Source of the DNA: Streptomyces sp. NBC_00708
GTDB lineage: Bacteria; Actinomycetota; Actinomycetes; Streptomycetales; Streptomycetaceae
Reading direction: 5' to 3'
DNA length: 64,000 nucleotides
NCBI GenBank assembly: GCA_036226585.1
Contig: CP108997.1
Span: forward strand, 5,270,001-5,334,000
A program made the position numbers and the translations under genes. Positions 46,291-54,828 of this stretch are shown here, in pieces. The notes beneath the pieces are model-generated. The model was not told where the DNA came from, ran no database searches, and worked only from the letters and a program-made list of their open reading frames with translations. Numbering within the stretch: the first letter of the stretch is position 1; the number at the start of each line of letters is the position of its first letter.

Positions 46291-48114
46291 GTGGAACGCA
46301 CGGGACCCCCCGCCCGCATGACCGGACTGCTCGCCGCCTTCTCGGCGGCCCTGCTCGCCGCCGGAGGGCTGGCCGCCACGGCGCCGTCCGCCGTCGCCGC
46401 CGACGCCGAACTGGCGAGCAACGGCACCTTCGAGGCCGGGCTGACCGGCTGGAACTGCTCCGGAGGCAGCGGAGCCGCCGTCAGCACCCCCGTACACGGC
46501 GGGACTTCGGCGCTGAAAGCGACCCCGGCCGGCAGCGACAACGCCAACTGCGCGCAGTCCGTGAAGGTCAAGCCCGGCTCCACGTACACGCTGAGCGCCT
46601 GGGTGCAGGGCAGTTACGTCTACCTGGGCGCCGAGGGCACGGGGACGACCGACGTCTCCACCTGGACGCAGTCCGCGCCCGGCTGGCAGAAGCTCACGAC
46701 CACGTTCACCACCGGTGCCTCCACCACCTCGGTCAAGATCTACACCCACGGCTGGTACGGCACCCCGGCCTACTACGCCGACGACGTCAGCCTCGTCGGA
46801 CCCGGCGGGGACCCGGTCGTGCTCCCCGCGGCTCCCACGGCACTCAAGACCGGTACGGTCACCTCGTCCTCGGTCGCGCTGTCCTGGACGGGCTCCTCCG
46901 GGGCCACCGGCTACAACGTCTACCAGGGCGGCACCAAGGTCCAGAGCGTCACCGGCACCTCGGCCACCGTGACCGGCCTCAGTGCCTCGACCGCGTACAG
47001 CTTCCAGGTCAGCGCCGTCAACGAGGCGGGCGAGTCCGCCAAGTCGGCCGCGGTCTCCGCGACCACCACCAAGGGCGGCGGGAGCGAGGGCGGCACCCAG
47101 CTGCCGGCCCACGCGCTCGTTGGCTATCTGCACTCCAGCTTCGCCAACGGCTCCGGCTACACGCGCATGGCGGACGTGCCCGACTCCTGGGACGTCATCG
47201 ACCTGGCCTTCGGCGAGCCGACCTCCGTCACCTCCGGCGACATCCGCTTCAAGCTCTGCCCGGTCACCGAGTGCCCGAACGTCGAGTCGGAGGCCGAGTT
47301 CAAGGCGGCCATCAAGGCCAAGCAGGCCGCCGGCAAGAAGGTGCTGATCTCCATCGGCGGCCAGAACGGCCAGGTGCAGCTCGCCACCACCGCCGCCCGC
47401 GACCTGTTCGTCTCCTCGGTCGGCAAGATCATCGACGAGTACGGTCTCGACGGACTGGACATCGACTTCGAGGGCCACTCGCTCTCGCTGAACACCGGTG
47501 ACACCGACTTCCGGAACCCCACCACGCCGGTGATCGTCAACCTGATCTCGGCGGTGAAGACCCTCAAGGCCAAGTACGGCGACAAGTTCGTCCTCACCAT
47601 GGCCCCCGAGACCTTCTTCGTACAGCTCGGCTACCAGTACTACGGCTCCGGCCCCTGGGGCGGCCAGGACCCGCGCGCCGGCGCCTACCTGCCGGTCATC
47701 CACGCGCTGCGCGACGACCTCACGCTGCTGCATGTCCAGGACTACAACTCGGGCTCCATCATGGGCCTGGACAACCAGTACCACTCCATGGGCGGCGCCG
47801 ACTTCCACATCGCGATGACCGACATGCTGCTGGCCGGCTTCCCCGTCGCCGGTGACCAGACGAAGGTCTTCCCCGGTCTGCGTCCCGACCAGGTCGCGAT
47901 CGGCCTGCCGGCCTCCACCCAGGCGGGCAACGGGCACACCTCGCCCGCCGAGGTCACCAAGGCGCTGAACTGCCTCACCAAGAAGACCGACTGCGGCTCC
48001 TACGCCACCCACGGCACCTGGTCGGGCCTGCGCGGCCTGATGACCTGGTCCATCAACTGGGACCGCTTCAACAACTGGGAGTTCTCGAAGAACTTCGACG
48101 CCTACTTCGGCTGA
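46291..48114 (+). CDS. Secreted chitinase, GH18 family, with CBM and FnIII domains
   Basis: 607 residues. Signal peptide (hydrophobic GLLAAFSAALLAAGGLAATA, cleavage near AVA-AD), a carbohydrate-binding-like beta-sandwich (about 40-165: ELASNGTFEAGLTGW ...), an FnIII domain (about 180-265: SSSVALSWTGSSGATGYNVY) and a GH18 catalytic domain (about 275-607) with the D-x-x-D-x-D-x-E motif in LDGLDIDFEG; catalytic Glu394. It hydrolyses chitin outside the cell. GTG 46291 is chosen for GGAGG at 46281-46285. DasR-type operator upstream. The stop overlaps the convergent PAP2 gene tail by 47 bases. Confidence 0.94.
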   Translation: MERTGPPARMTGLLAAFSAALLAAGGLAATAPSAVAADAELASNGTFEAGLTGWNCSGGSGAAVSTPVHGGTSALKATPAGSDNANCAQSVKVKPGSTYTLSAWVQGSYVYLGAEGTGTTDVSTWTQSAPGWQKLTTTFTTGASTTSVKIYTHGWYGTPAYYADDVSLVGPGGDPVVLPAAPTALKTGTVTSSSVALSWTGSSGATGYNVYQGGTKVQSVTGTSATVTGLSASTAYSFQVSAVNEAGESAKSAAVSATTTKGGGSEGGTQLPAHALVGYLHSSFANGSGYTRMADVPDSWDVIDLAFGEPTSVTSGDIRFKLCPVTECPNVESEAEFKAAIKAKQAAGKKVLISIGGQNGQVQLATTAARDLFVSSVGKIIDEYGLDGLDIDFEGHSLSLNTGDTDFRNPTTPVIVNLISAVKTLKAKYGDKFVLTMAPETFFVQLGYQYYGSGPWGGQDPRAGAYLPVIHALRDDLTLLHVQDYNSGSIMGLDNQYHSMGGADFHIAMTDMLLAGFPVAGDQTKVFPGLRPDQVAIGLPASTQAGNGHTSPAEVTKALNCLTKKTDCGSYATHGTWSGLRGLMTWSINWDRFNNWEFSKNFDAYFG

Positions 48115-48658
48115 TCCGGCCGGACCCGCGGGGCAGCAGGAGCAGCAGCCCGCACAGGAACCAGCTGCCCAGCACATCCAGCGGCCAGTGATAGCCGCGG
48201 AGCACCAGACCGATGCCCGTCGCCGCCGTCAGTAGGACGGCGGCGACGGGCATCATCCACGTACGCCGCCCGCGCCCGGCGAGCAGCAGCGCCGAGGCCC
48301 CGTACGCCACCGCCGCCGTCGCCGCGTGCCCCGACGGGTAGTAGCCCGTCGCCTCCGTCAGCGGTCCCGGCCGGGCGATCCAGTCCTTCAGCGGTACGAC
48401 CAGCAGCGGCACCGCCGCCATCGCGAGGGCCGCGCCCAGCGGCTCCCGCCGCCGCCCGCGCAGCAGCGACCAGCCGATCGCACACGCCAGTACGGGGAGG
48501 GCGACCTGCATGTTGCCGAGATCGGCGAGGAATTCGGTGAGCGGTCGCGGACCGTGGCCGACGACGGCGCGTCCGGCGCGCTCGTCGAGGCCGCGCAGGG
48601 GGCCGTCGGCGGCGATCTGCCAGGTGGTCAGCGCGAAGAGGGCCGACAGGCCCGACAC
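48068..48658 (-). CDS. PAP2-family membrane phosphatase (start uncertain)
   Basis: At least 196 residues with five to six membrane segments and PAP2 motifs: KDWIARPGP (KxxxxxxRP-like), YYPSGHAATAAVAYG (PSGH) and GIGLVLRGYHWPLDVLGSW (SR-x5-H-x3-D-like). The substrate would be a lipid phosphate such as undecaprenyl pyrophosphate. The only usable start in the biased part is GTG 48658; the frame is open back to 49132 but that stretch has no codon bias and spans a terminator. So the N-terminus is ambiguous and the first membrane segment may be clipped. Convergent with the chitinase gene, overlapping by 47 bases. Confidence 0.7.
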   Translation of the reverse strand: MSGLSALFALTTWQIAADGPLRGLDERAGRAVVGHGPRPLTEFLADLGNMQVALPVLACAIGWSLLRGRRREPLGAALAMAAVPLLVVPLKDWIARPGPLTEATGYYPSGHAATAAVAYGASALLLAGRGRRTWMMPVAAVLLTAATGIGLVLRGYHWPLDVLGSWFLCGLLLLLPRGSGRISRSRRRSSSRTPSC

Positions 48659-48993
48659 CAGGGAGAGGAAAAAAGCCGTCCGCCCCGGAACTGGGGGGGT
48701 TGTTCCGGAGCGGACGAGTGGACCGGTTTGCCGCGCGTCCCGGGGGGTGTGGGACGAGCGGCCATCCGATCGGTGAGGAGTTCCGAAGCGTGATGCTCCA
48801 GTGGTGTGCGCGAAGGCACGGTCGGGACGGTGCTGGGGAAGCTCCGACCCGGATTCGCCCGCAGTCTCCTGCGAGCGGGGTGTTTCTCTCATCTGCGGAA
48901 ACCGTACGTCAGGCGGAGGGGGACCGATAGCGGGTACGGTATCCCGCCATCGGCCCCCCACCTTTTCTTCACAGGCCCACACGTAATCCGGGA
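48659..48993. other. 335-base stretch without gene
   Basis: It contains the gabT terminator (48669-48715) and then 48716-48993, in which I see no coding bias, no promoter pair and no repeat worth naming. Confidence 0.5.
48669..48715 (-). terminator. Intrinsic terminator with U-tract for gabT
   Basis: On the minus strand, arms 48702-48715 and 48678-48691 form a 14-bp stem with one mismatch, followed after three bases by six T (48674-48669). A real T-tract is unusual for this GC-rich genome. It lies about 280 bases after the gabT stop and 11 bases before the start of the PAP2 gene. Confidence 0.8.
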
Positions 48994-50334
48994 TCAGATC
49001 CCGGAGAAGGCGCTCTCCAGGACGTCCAGGCCCTCGTTCAGCAGGTCCTCGCCGATCACCAGCGGCGGCAGGAAGCGCAGGACGTTGCCGTACGTGCCGC
49101 AGGTCAGGACGAGGACGCCCGCGGCGTGGCACGCCTTCGCGAGCGCGCCGGCCGCCTCCGGGTTCGGGTCCTTCGTGCCCGGCTTCACCAGCTCGATCGC
49201 GATCATCGCGCCGCGGCCCCGGATGTCACCGATGATGCCGCCGTTCGGCAGCTCGGCCCGCATCCCTTCGAGGCGGCCCTTCATGACCTCCTCGATGCGC
49301 TTCGCCTTCTTGTTCAGGTCCAGCTCGCGCATCGTCTCGATGGCTCCGAGGGCGCCCGCGCAGGCGACCGGGTTGCCGCCGTACGTACCCCCGAGGCCGC
49401 CCGCGTGCGCCGCGTCCATGATCTCGGCGCGGCCGGTCACGGCGGACAGCGGCAGGCCGCCCGCGATGCCCTTGGCGGTGGTGATCAGGTCCGGGACGAT
49501 GCCCTCGTCCTCACAGGCGAACCACTGGCCCGTACGGCAGAAGCCCGACTGGATCTCATCGGCGACGAAGACGATGCCGTTGTCCTTCGCGAACCGGGCG
49601 ATCTCCGGCAGGAAGCCCTTGGCCGGCTCGATGAAGCCGCCCTCGCCGAGCACCGGCTCGATGATGATCGCGGCGACGTTCTCCGCGCCGATCTGCTTGG
49701 TGATCTGGTCGATGGCCTGGGCGGACGCCTCCGCGCCGGCGTTCTCGGCGCCCGTCGGCCAGCGGTAGCCGTACGCCACCGGCACCCGGTACACCTCCGG
49801 CGCGAAGGGCCCGAAGCCGTGCTTGTACGGCATGTTCTTCGCCGTCATGCCCATCGTGAGGTTCGTCCGGCCGTGGTAGCCGTGGTCGAAGACGACGACC
49901 GCGGTGCGCTTGGTGTACGCGCGGGCGATCTTCACCGCGTTCTCGACGGCCTCGGCGCCCGAGTTGAAGAGCGCGGACTTCTTCGCGTGGTCGCCCGGCG
50001 TCAGCTCGGCGAGCCGCTCGCAGACCTCCACGTAGCCCTCGTACGGCGTGACCATGAAACAGGTGTGGGTGAAGTCCGCGAGCTGGGCGGAGGCCCGGCG
50101 CACGACGGCCTCGGCGGAGGCGCCGACCGACGTCACGGCGATGCCGGAACCGAAGTCGATCAGACGGTTTCCGTCCACGTCCTCGATGATCCCGCCGCCC
50201 GCCCGCGCGGTGAACACGGGCAGCGTGGAGCCCACACCGGCGGCGACCGCCGCGAGCCGGCGGTCTTGCAGCTCCACCGACTTCGGACCGGGGATGGCGG
50301 TGACGAGTCGGCGCTCCTGCGGGATTTCGGTCAT
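48994..50334 (-). CDS. gabT: 4-aminobutyrate (GABA) aminotransferase
   Basis: 446-residue class III PLP aminotransferase. Motifs: FGSGIAVTSVGASAEAVVRR, NSGAEAVENAVKIAR (PLP phosphate), VVVFDHGYHGRTNLTMGM, FVADEIQSGFCRTGQWFA and the Schiff-base lysine in ITTAKGIAGGLPLSAVTG. It transfers the amino group of GABA to 2-oxoglutarate giving succinate semialdehyde. The length and sequence fit GabT; other omega-aminotransferases are possible. It is divergent from the P-loop ATPase gene; the PucR regulator and aldehyde dehydrogenase nearby fit GABA/amine catabolism. Confidence 0.93.
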   Translation of the reverse strand: MTEIPQERRLVTAIPGPKSVELQDRRLAAVAAGVGSTLPVFTARAGGGIIEDVDGNRLIDFGSGIAVTSVGASAEAVVRRASAQLADFTHTCFMVTPYEGYVEVCERLAELTPGDHAKKSALFNSGAEAVENAVKIARAYTKRTAVVVFDHGYHGRTNLTMGMTAKNMPYKHGFGPFAPEVYRVPVAYGYRWPTGAENAGAEASAQAIDQITKQIGAENVAAIIIEPVLGEGGFIEPAKGFLPEIARFAKDNGIVFVADEIQSGFCRTGQWFACEDEGIVPDLITTAKGIAGGLPLSAVTGRAEIMDAAHAGGLGGTYGGNPVACAGALGAIETMRELDLNKKAKRIEEVMKGRLEGMRAELPNGGIIGDIRGRGAMIAIELVKPGTKDPNPEAAGALAKACHAAGVLVLTCGTYGNVLRFLPPLVIGEDLLNEGLDVLESAFSGI

Positions 50335-50581
50335 GCGGGGCTCCTGGGGGTGTTTCGGACGCTTCTCGTTGTGCAGGCTAGGCGCGGGGCCGGGGCTCGG
50401 GCATGCTCCGATCGGGAGTGGTCGCGCATGTGTCGTTGTCCGCGACGGACAGAAGACGCCGGGGGAGCACGTACCGCCTCCTCAACCGTCACTATCCGGG
50501 CGCGTTGCTGAACTCACCGTGTGCGCGCACTAGATTGGCCGGGGCAGTGACGGACCTGGCAGGTCAAGGGGGCAACGGTTC

Positions 50582-53017
50582 ATGGACAACGACGGTACGC
50601 ACGGCGCGTGGGGCACGCGAGGCGCGCCGCCGCCCGACGGCCGGCCCGCGGGCTCCGTACCGCACCCGGCGGGTCCGCCGCCCGCGGCCCCGCCCGCCCA
50701 TCCGCCCACGGCCCCGCCGCCCGCCCGGCCCCCCGTCCCGCCGGCCCCGCCCGCGTACACCCCGGTCCCGGGCGCCGCCGCGCCCACCGCCGACTGGCTC
50801 AACGCGCCACGCCCCGAGGCCGGCCCCGGCATCTGGCGGTACGGCTTCGTGCCCCGGCCCGCCGAGCGCTCCCCCCGCCCCTCACTGGTGGGCCCGGCCG
50901 CCACCCTCGTCCTCTGGCTCCTGCTGTGGCTGCTGCTCACCGAACGCAGCGTCCCCTACGTCAGCAAGCCGATCGAGATCATCACCGGCCCCGAGTGGTG
51001 GACCTTCGGCGGGCTCAGGAAGGACGCGCCCGCCCTCGTCGTCAACTCCACGACCCTCTACTACCAGGTCCTCATCCTCGGCCTCGGCTTCTGGGCCGCC
51101 CGGGTCGGCGGCTGGGCGGGCGTCTTCCGCCACTTCACCGGCCCGAACTTCGCCCGCGCCCGGCTCGTGCTCACCCTGGGCGGCGCGCTGCTCACCCTGT
51201 GGCTCGTCTGGACGCGCAAGGTCCCGCTCGCCGACCTCGTCTTCCCCGCGGTCCCCACCAGCTGGGTGCAGGGCGGCGGCAACAAGTACGCCGCACTGCT
51301 CGTCGTGCTCGTGCTCTACGCCCTGATCGGCTCCGCGATCGCCTGGCCCTTCGCCCGCACCGGCCACTGGTCGACGGAGCTGGGCCCGTTCCTGCGCCGC
51401 GAGCCGGCCCCGCGGGAGCCGTCCGAGGCCCCCGCCCCGGAGGACGGCCCCCCGCGCGCCCAGTGGCCCGATCTGCGCGCCGCCGGCTCCACCGACGCCG
51501 CCGAGGCGCTGACCGCCGCCGTGTACGCGGGCCGGCTGAACGACGTGGACTGCGTACGGCTGCGCCACGCCTGGACCGGGGCGCGCGGGCGCCCCGACCG
51601 GCTGGCGTCCTTCACCGACACCGTGCTCCGCAAGGGCGCCGACGCCTATCTGCACCCCTCCGGCCTGCGGGACGTGCCCCGGCGCACCGCCACCCACGAC
51701 CCGCTGACCGGCCAGGTCCGGATCGGGGAGTGCGCCGACGACCCGCGCAACCCCTACCCGCGCAGGGGCTCCGGCCTGGCCCTCGAACCCGCCGCGCTCG
51801 GCACCTCCCTGCTGGCCGTCGGCCCGCCCGGCTCCGGCAAGACGGACCGGGTCGTCGCGCCCGTCGTCGAGGCCCTCGCCCTGCGCGCGCTCACCGGACA
51901 GGCCGCGGTGCTCGCCGTCGGCGGCGCGGGCGGCGCGCTCGGCCCGGACGACGCCTACGACGTGGTCATCCGGATCGGCGACCCCGCGTCCCTGCACGAC
52001 TTCGATCTGTACGGCGGCACGAGCGACCCCGACGAGGCGGCGGCGGCCCTCGCGGAGGGACTCGCCGGGGACATCCCCACCCTGGACACCCGCCGCGCGG
52101 CCACCGCGCTCGGCCAGCTGCTCGGCCCGTTCCGCGCCGTCCACGCCCGCTTCCCGTCCGTCCCCGAACTCCGCGAACTCCTGGAGGGCTCCGCCGCCGC
52201 GCTGGGCGATCTGCGCCAGGCCCTGGAGACCGGGGGACACCACGCGATGCTGCGCGAACTGGAGGCCAGGGCCCGCCAGACGGGCTCCGCCGCCGACCCG
52301 GCCGCCGTCCTGGCGGACCGGATCGCCACGCTCGACCGCCCCGCCTTCGCCGGCTTCTTCGCCACCGGTGAGGACGCCCGCCCCTTCTCCCTGCGCTCCC
52401 TGGGCCGTCACCCGCTGCGGGTCCGCGTCGACCTGCCCGAGCGCGTCCACGCCGAGGCGTCCCGCGTCCTGGCCCGTCTGGTGCTCGCCCAGTTCAACGC
52501 CGTCGCCGCCGCCCGCACCGACCGCTCCCTGTTCGTCTGCCTCGTGCTCGACGACGCCACCCACACCGTCACCGCCGACACCGTCCGGGGCATCCGGCGG
52601 CTGCGGTCCGTCAACGCCGGGGCGGTCCTCGCCCTGCGCACCCTGGACGACGTGCCCGAGGGACTGCACGCGGCGCTGCTCGGGGCGTTCGGCTGCACCA
52701 TGGTCTTCCCCGGCCTCACCACCTGGGACGGCAAGCGCTTCGCGGAGGCCTGGGGCAAGGAGTGGGTGGAGGTCCGCGAGGTCGCCCAGCACGGGGTCTT
52801 CGCCGACCAGCCGCTCACCCGCGCCCTGCACTCCCTGCGCAAGATGGCCACCGGCAAGGCCGTGACCACGGACGCGGTGACCGTGCGCCAGGTCGAACGG
52901 GAGCGCTGGTCCGCCTCCGCGCTCGCCTACGAACTGCCGTCCGGCCACGCGGTCCTCTCGCTGACCACGGTCGGCGGCGAGCACATGCCCCCGCTGCTCG
53001 TGCGGCTGGCCGGCTGA
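50582..53017 (+). CDS. Membrane-anchored P-loop ATPase (TraG/VirD4-like ATP/GTP-binding protein)
   Basis: 811 residues: a Pro-rich N-terminus (about 85 residues), three hydrophobic segments (ATLVLWLLLWLLLTE, VLILGLGFWAARVGGW and VVLVLYALIGSAIAWPF), then a large cytosolic domain with Walker A AVGPPGSGKTDRVVAP and a Walker B-like LFVCLVLDDATHTV. The architecture resembles type IV coupling proteins, but no relaxase, integrase or other transfer gene is present. Homologues are conserved in Streptomyces as ATP/GTP-binding proteins of unknown role. Start ATG 50582, preceded by AAGGGGG about ten bases upstream. Confidence 0.8.
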   Translation: MDNDGTHGAWGTRGAPPPDGRPAGSVPHPAGPPPAAPPAHPPTAPPPARPPVPPAPPAYTPVPGAAAPTADWLNAPRPEAGPGIWRYGFVPRPAERSPRPSLVGPAATLVLWLLLWLLLTERSVPYVSKPIEIITGPEWWTFGGLRKDAPALVVNSTTLYYQVLILGLGFWAARVGGWAGVFRHFTGPNFARARLVLTLGGALLTLWLVWTRKVPLADLVFPAVPTSWVQGGGNKYAALLVVLVLYALIGSAIAWPFARTGHWSTELGPFLRREPAPREPSEAPAPEDGPPRAQWPDLRAAGSTDAAEALTAAVYAGRLNDVDCVRLRHAWTGARGRPDRLASFTDTVLRKGADAYLHPSGLRDVPRRTATHDPLTGQVRIGECADDPRNPYPRRGSGLALEPAALGTSLLAVGPPGSGKTDRVVAPVVEALALRALTGQAAVLAVGGAGGALGPDDAYDVVIRIGDPASLHDFDLYGGTSDPDEAAAALAEGLAGDIPTLDTRRAATALGQLLGPFRAVHARFPSVPELRELLEGSAAALGDLRQALETGGHHAMLRELEARARQTGSAADPAAVLADRIATLDRPAFAGFFATGEDARPFSLRSLGRHPLRVRVDLPERVHAEASRVLARLVLAQFNAVAAARTDRSLFVCLVLDDATHTVTADTVRGIRRLRSVNAGAVLALRTLDDVPEGLHAALLGAFGCTMVFPGLTTWDGKRFAEAWGKEWVEVREVAQHGVFADQPLTRALHSLRKMATGKAVTTDAVTVRQVERERWSASALAYELPSGHAVLSLTTVGGEHMPPLLVRLAG

Positions 53018-53152
53018 CGGCGGGGCCGGGGCGGAAGGGGCGGGAGCGGCGCGAGTGGCTGCGGTGACAGGGACTCTGCCACCCTGGCAGAATCGAAGTG
53101 AGCCGTTCATACGGGACGGCGAAATCGCCCCCTGCCGAAGGCCCTCCTCCCC

Positions 53153-54721
53153 ATGCCGCCCACGCTCGCCTCGCTCGTCCAGCACTCGGCGCTCAGACTC
53201 ACGGTGCGCGCGGGGGCGGACCGCCTCGGCACACCGGTGCGCTGGGCGCACGCCAGCGAGCTCACCGACCCCGTCCCCTATATGGAGGGCGGCGAACTGC
53301 TGCTGGTCACCGCGACCAACCTGGACGCGGAGAACCCGGAGGCGATGGGCCGCTACGTGCGCCGGCTGGCCGGTGCCGGGGTCGCCGGGCTCGGCTTCGC
53401 CGTCGGGGTCAACTACGACGAGGTGCCCCAGCCCCTGATCGGGGCCGCCGAGGAAGCGGGCCTGCCGCTGCTCGAAGTGCCCCGCCGCACCCCGTTCATC
53501 GCCATCGCCAAGGCCGTCTCCTCGCAGATCGCCGCCGATCAGTACCGGGCCGTGACCGCCGGCTTCGAGGCGCAGCGGGAACTGACGAGCGCGGCACTCG
53601 CCGGGGACGGCCCCGGCGCGCTCCTCGCCCGCCTCGCCGCCCACGTCAACGGCTGGGCCGCCCTCTACGACGCCGCCGGGGCCGTCGTGGCCGCCGCACC
53701 CGACTGGGCGGCCCGCCGGGCCGCCCGGCTCACCCCGGAAGTGGAGCGGCTGCGCGCCCGCCCGGCCCCGGCCAGCATGGTCGTCGGCGACACCGACGAC
53801 CGCGTCGAGCTCCAGTCCCTGGGCACCGGCCGCCGGGTCCGCGGCGCCCTGGCCGTCGGCACCGGAGCGGCCCTCGGCACCGCCGAGCGGTACGCCGTGC
53901 ACTCGGCGGTCGCCCTGCTCACGCTCACCACCGCCCGCTCCCGCGCCCTCCAGGGCGCCGAACAGCGTCTCGGCGCGGCGGTTCTGCGGATGCTCCTCGC
54001 CGGCCAGCCCGACCACGCCCGCGCCGTCGCCGGGGACCTCTACGGCGGGCTGCTCGACGCCCCGTTCCGGCTGCTCATCGCCGAGGCCCCGGACCCCTCC
54101 GCCACGGCGCTGCTGGCCGACGCCATGGACACCGCCGCCGACCGGTCCGGCGAGACCCTGCTGATGGTGCCCGAGGGGGAACGCCTGCTGGTGCTGGCCG
54201 CCGACGACGGCGAGGCGGTGGCCGCCTGCGCGGCGTACGCCCGAGCGCAGGACGAACTGACCCCGCGCGAGCCGGCCGCCGCCCAGGACACCGATGTCGT
54301 CGTGGGCATGTCCGCCCCGGCCGGCCCGGTCGCCGTGTCCGCCGCGTACAAGCAGGCCGAACAGGCCCTCTCGGTGGCCCGCCGCCGGGGCAGGGCCCTG
54401 GTCGAGCACGCGGAACTGGCCACCGGGTCCGTGCTGCCGCTGCTCGCGGACGACGCGGTCCGGGCCTTCGCGGACGGCATGCTGCGCGCGCTGTACGAGC
54501 ACGACGCCAAGGGCCGGGGCGACCTGGTCGCCTCCGTACGGGCGTGGCTCTCGCACCACGGGCAGTGGGACGCGGCCGCCGCCGACCTCGGAGTGCACCG
54601 GCACACCCTGCGCTACCGGATGCGGCGGGTGGAGGAGATCCTCGGCCGCTCGCTGGACGACCCGGACGTCCGCATGGAGCTGTGGCTCGCCCTGAAGGTC
54701 ACCACACCCCCTGGCCAATAA
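53153..54721 (+). CDS. PucR-family transcriptional regulator
   Basis: 522 residues. N-terminal PucR domain (LTVRAGADRLGTPVRWAHAS, ELTDPVPYMEGGELLLVTAT), a central GGDEF-like region and a C-terminal HTH_30 domain: SHHGQWDAAAADLGVHRHTL followed by RYRMRRVEEILGRSLDDPDV. It lies between gabT/P-loop ATPase and an aldehyde dehydrogenase, 107 bases before the latter, and so is a good candidate for regulating GABA/polyamine catabolism. The inducer is not predictable. Confidence 0.88.
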   Translation: MPPTLASLVQHSALRLTVRAGADRLGTPVRWAHASELTDPVPYMEGGELLLVTATNLDAENPEAMGRYVRRLAGAGVAGLGFAVGVNYDEVPQPLIGAAEEAGLPLLEVPRRTPFIAIAKAVSSQIAADQYRAVTAGFEAQRELTSAALAGDGPGALLARLAAHVNGWAALYDAAGAVVAAAPDWAARRAARLTPEVERLRARPAPASMVVGDTDDRVELQSLGTGRRVRGALAVGTGAALGTAERYAVHSAVALLTLTTARSRALQGAEQRLGAAVLRMLLAGQPDHARAVAGDLYGGLLDAPFRLLIAEAPDPSATALLADAMDTAADRSGETLLMVPEGERLLVLAADDGEAVAACAAYARAQDELTPREPAAAQDTDVVVGMSAPAGPVAVSAAYKQAEQALSVARRRGRALVEHAELATGSVLPLLADDAVRAFADGMLRALYEHDAKGRGDLVASVRAWLSHHGQWDAAAADLGVHRHTLRYRMRRVEEILGRSLDDPDVRMELWLALKVTTPPGQ

Positions 54722-54828
54722 GGCGAACCCCGGTCCCGCTCTGCTCCACGCCGGACAAACGCCAGGCGGCTCCGGCGGCCCTACCGTGGGGGCGGACACA
54801 CCCCACGTCATCGAAGGGCCGGAACGCC

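Noticed and set aside
50582..53017. Possible integrative conjugative element because of a TraG-like ATPase
   Set aside because: No integrase, relaxase, Tra partner, tRNA attachment site or change of codon use is seen around it.
50882..54811. 1309-residue minus-strand frame
   Set aside because: Antisense shadow of the P-loop ATPase and PucR genes; Gly/Ala/Val/Arg-rich with no motif.
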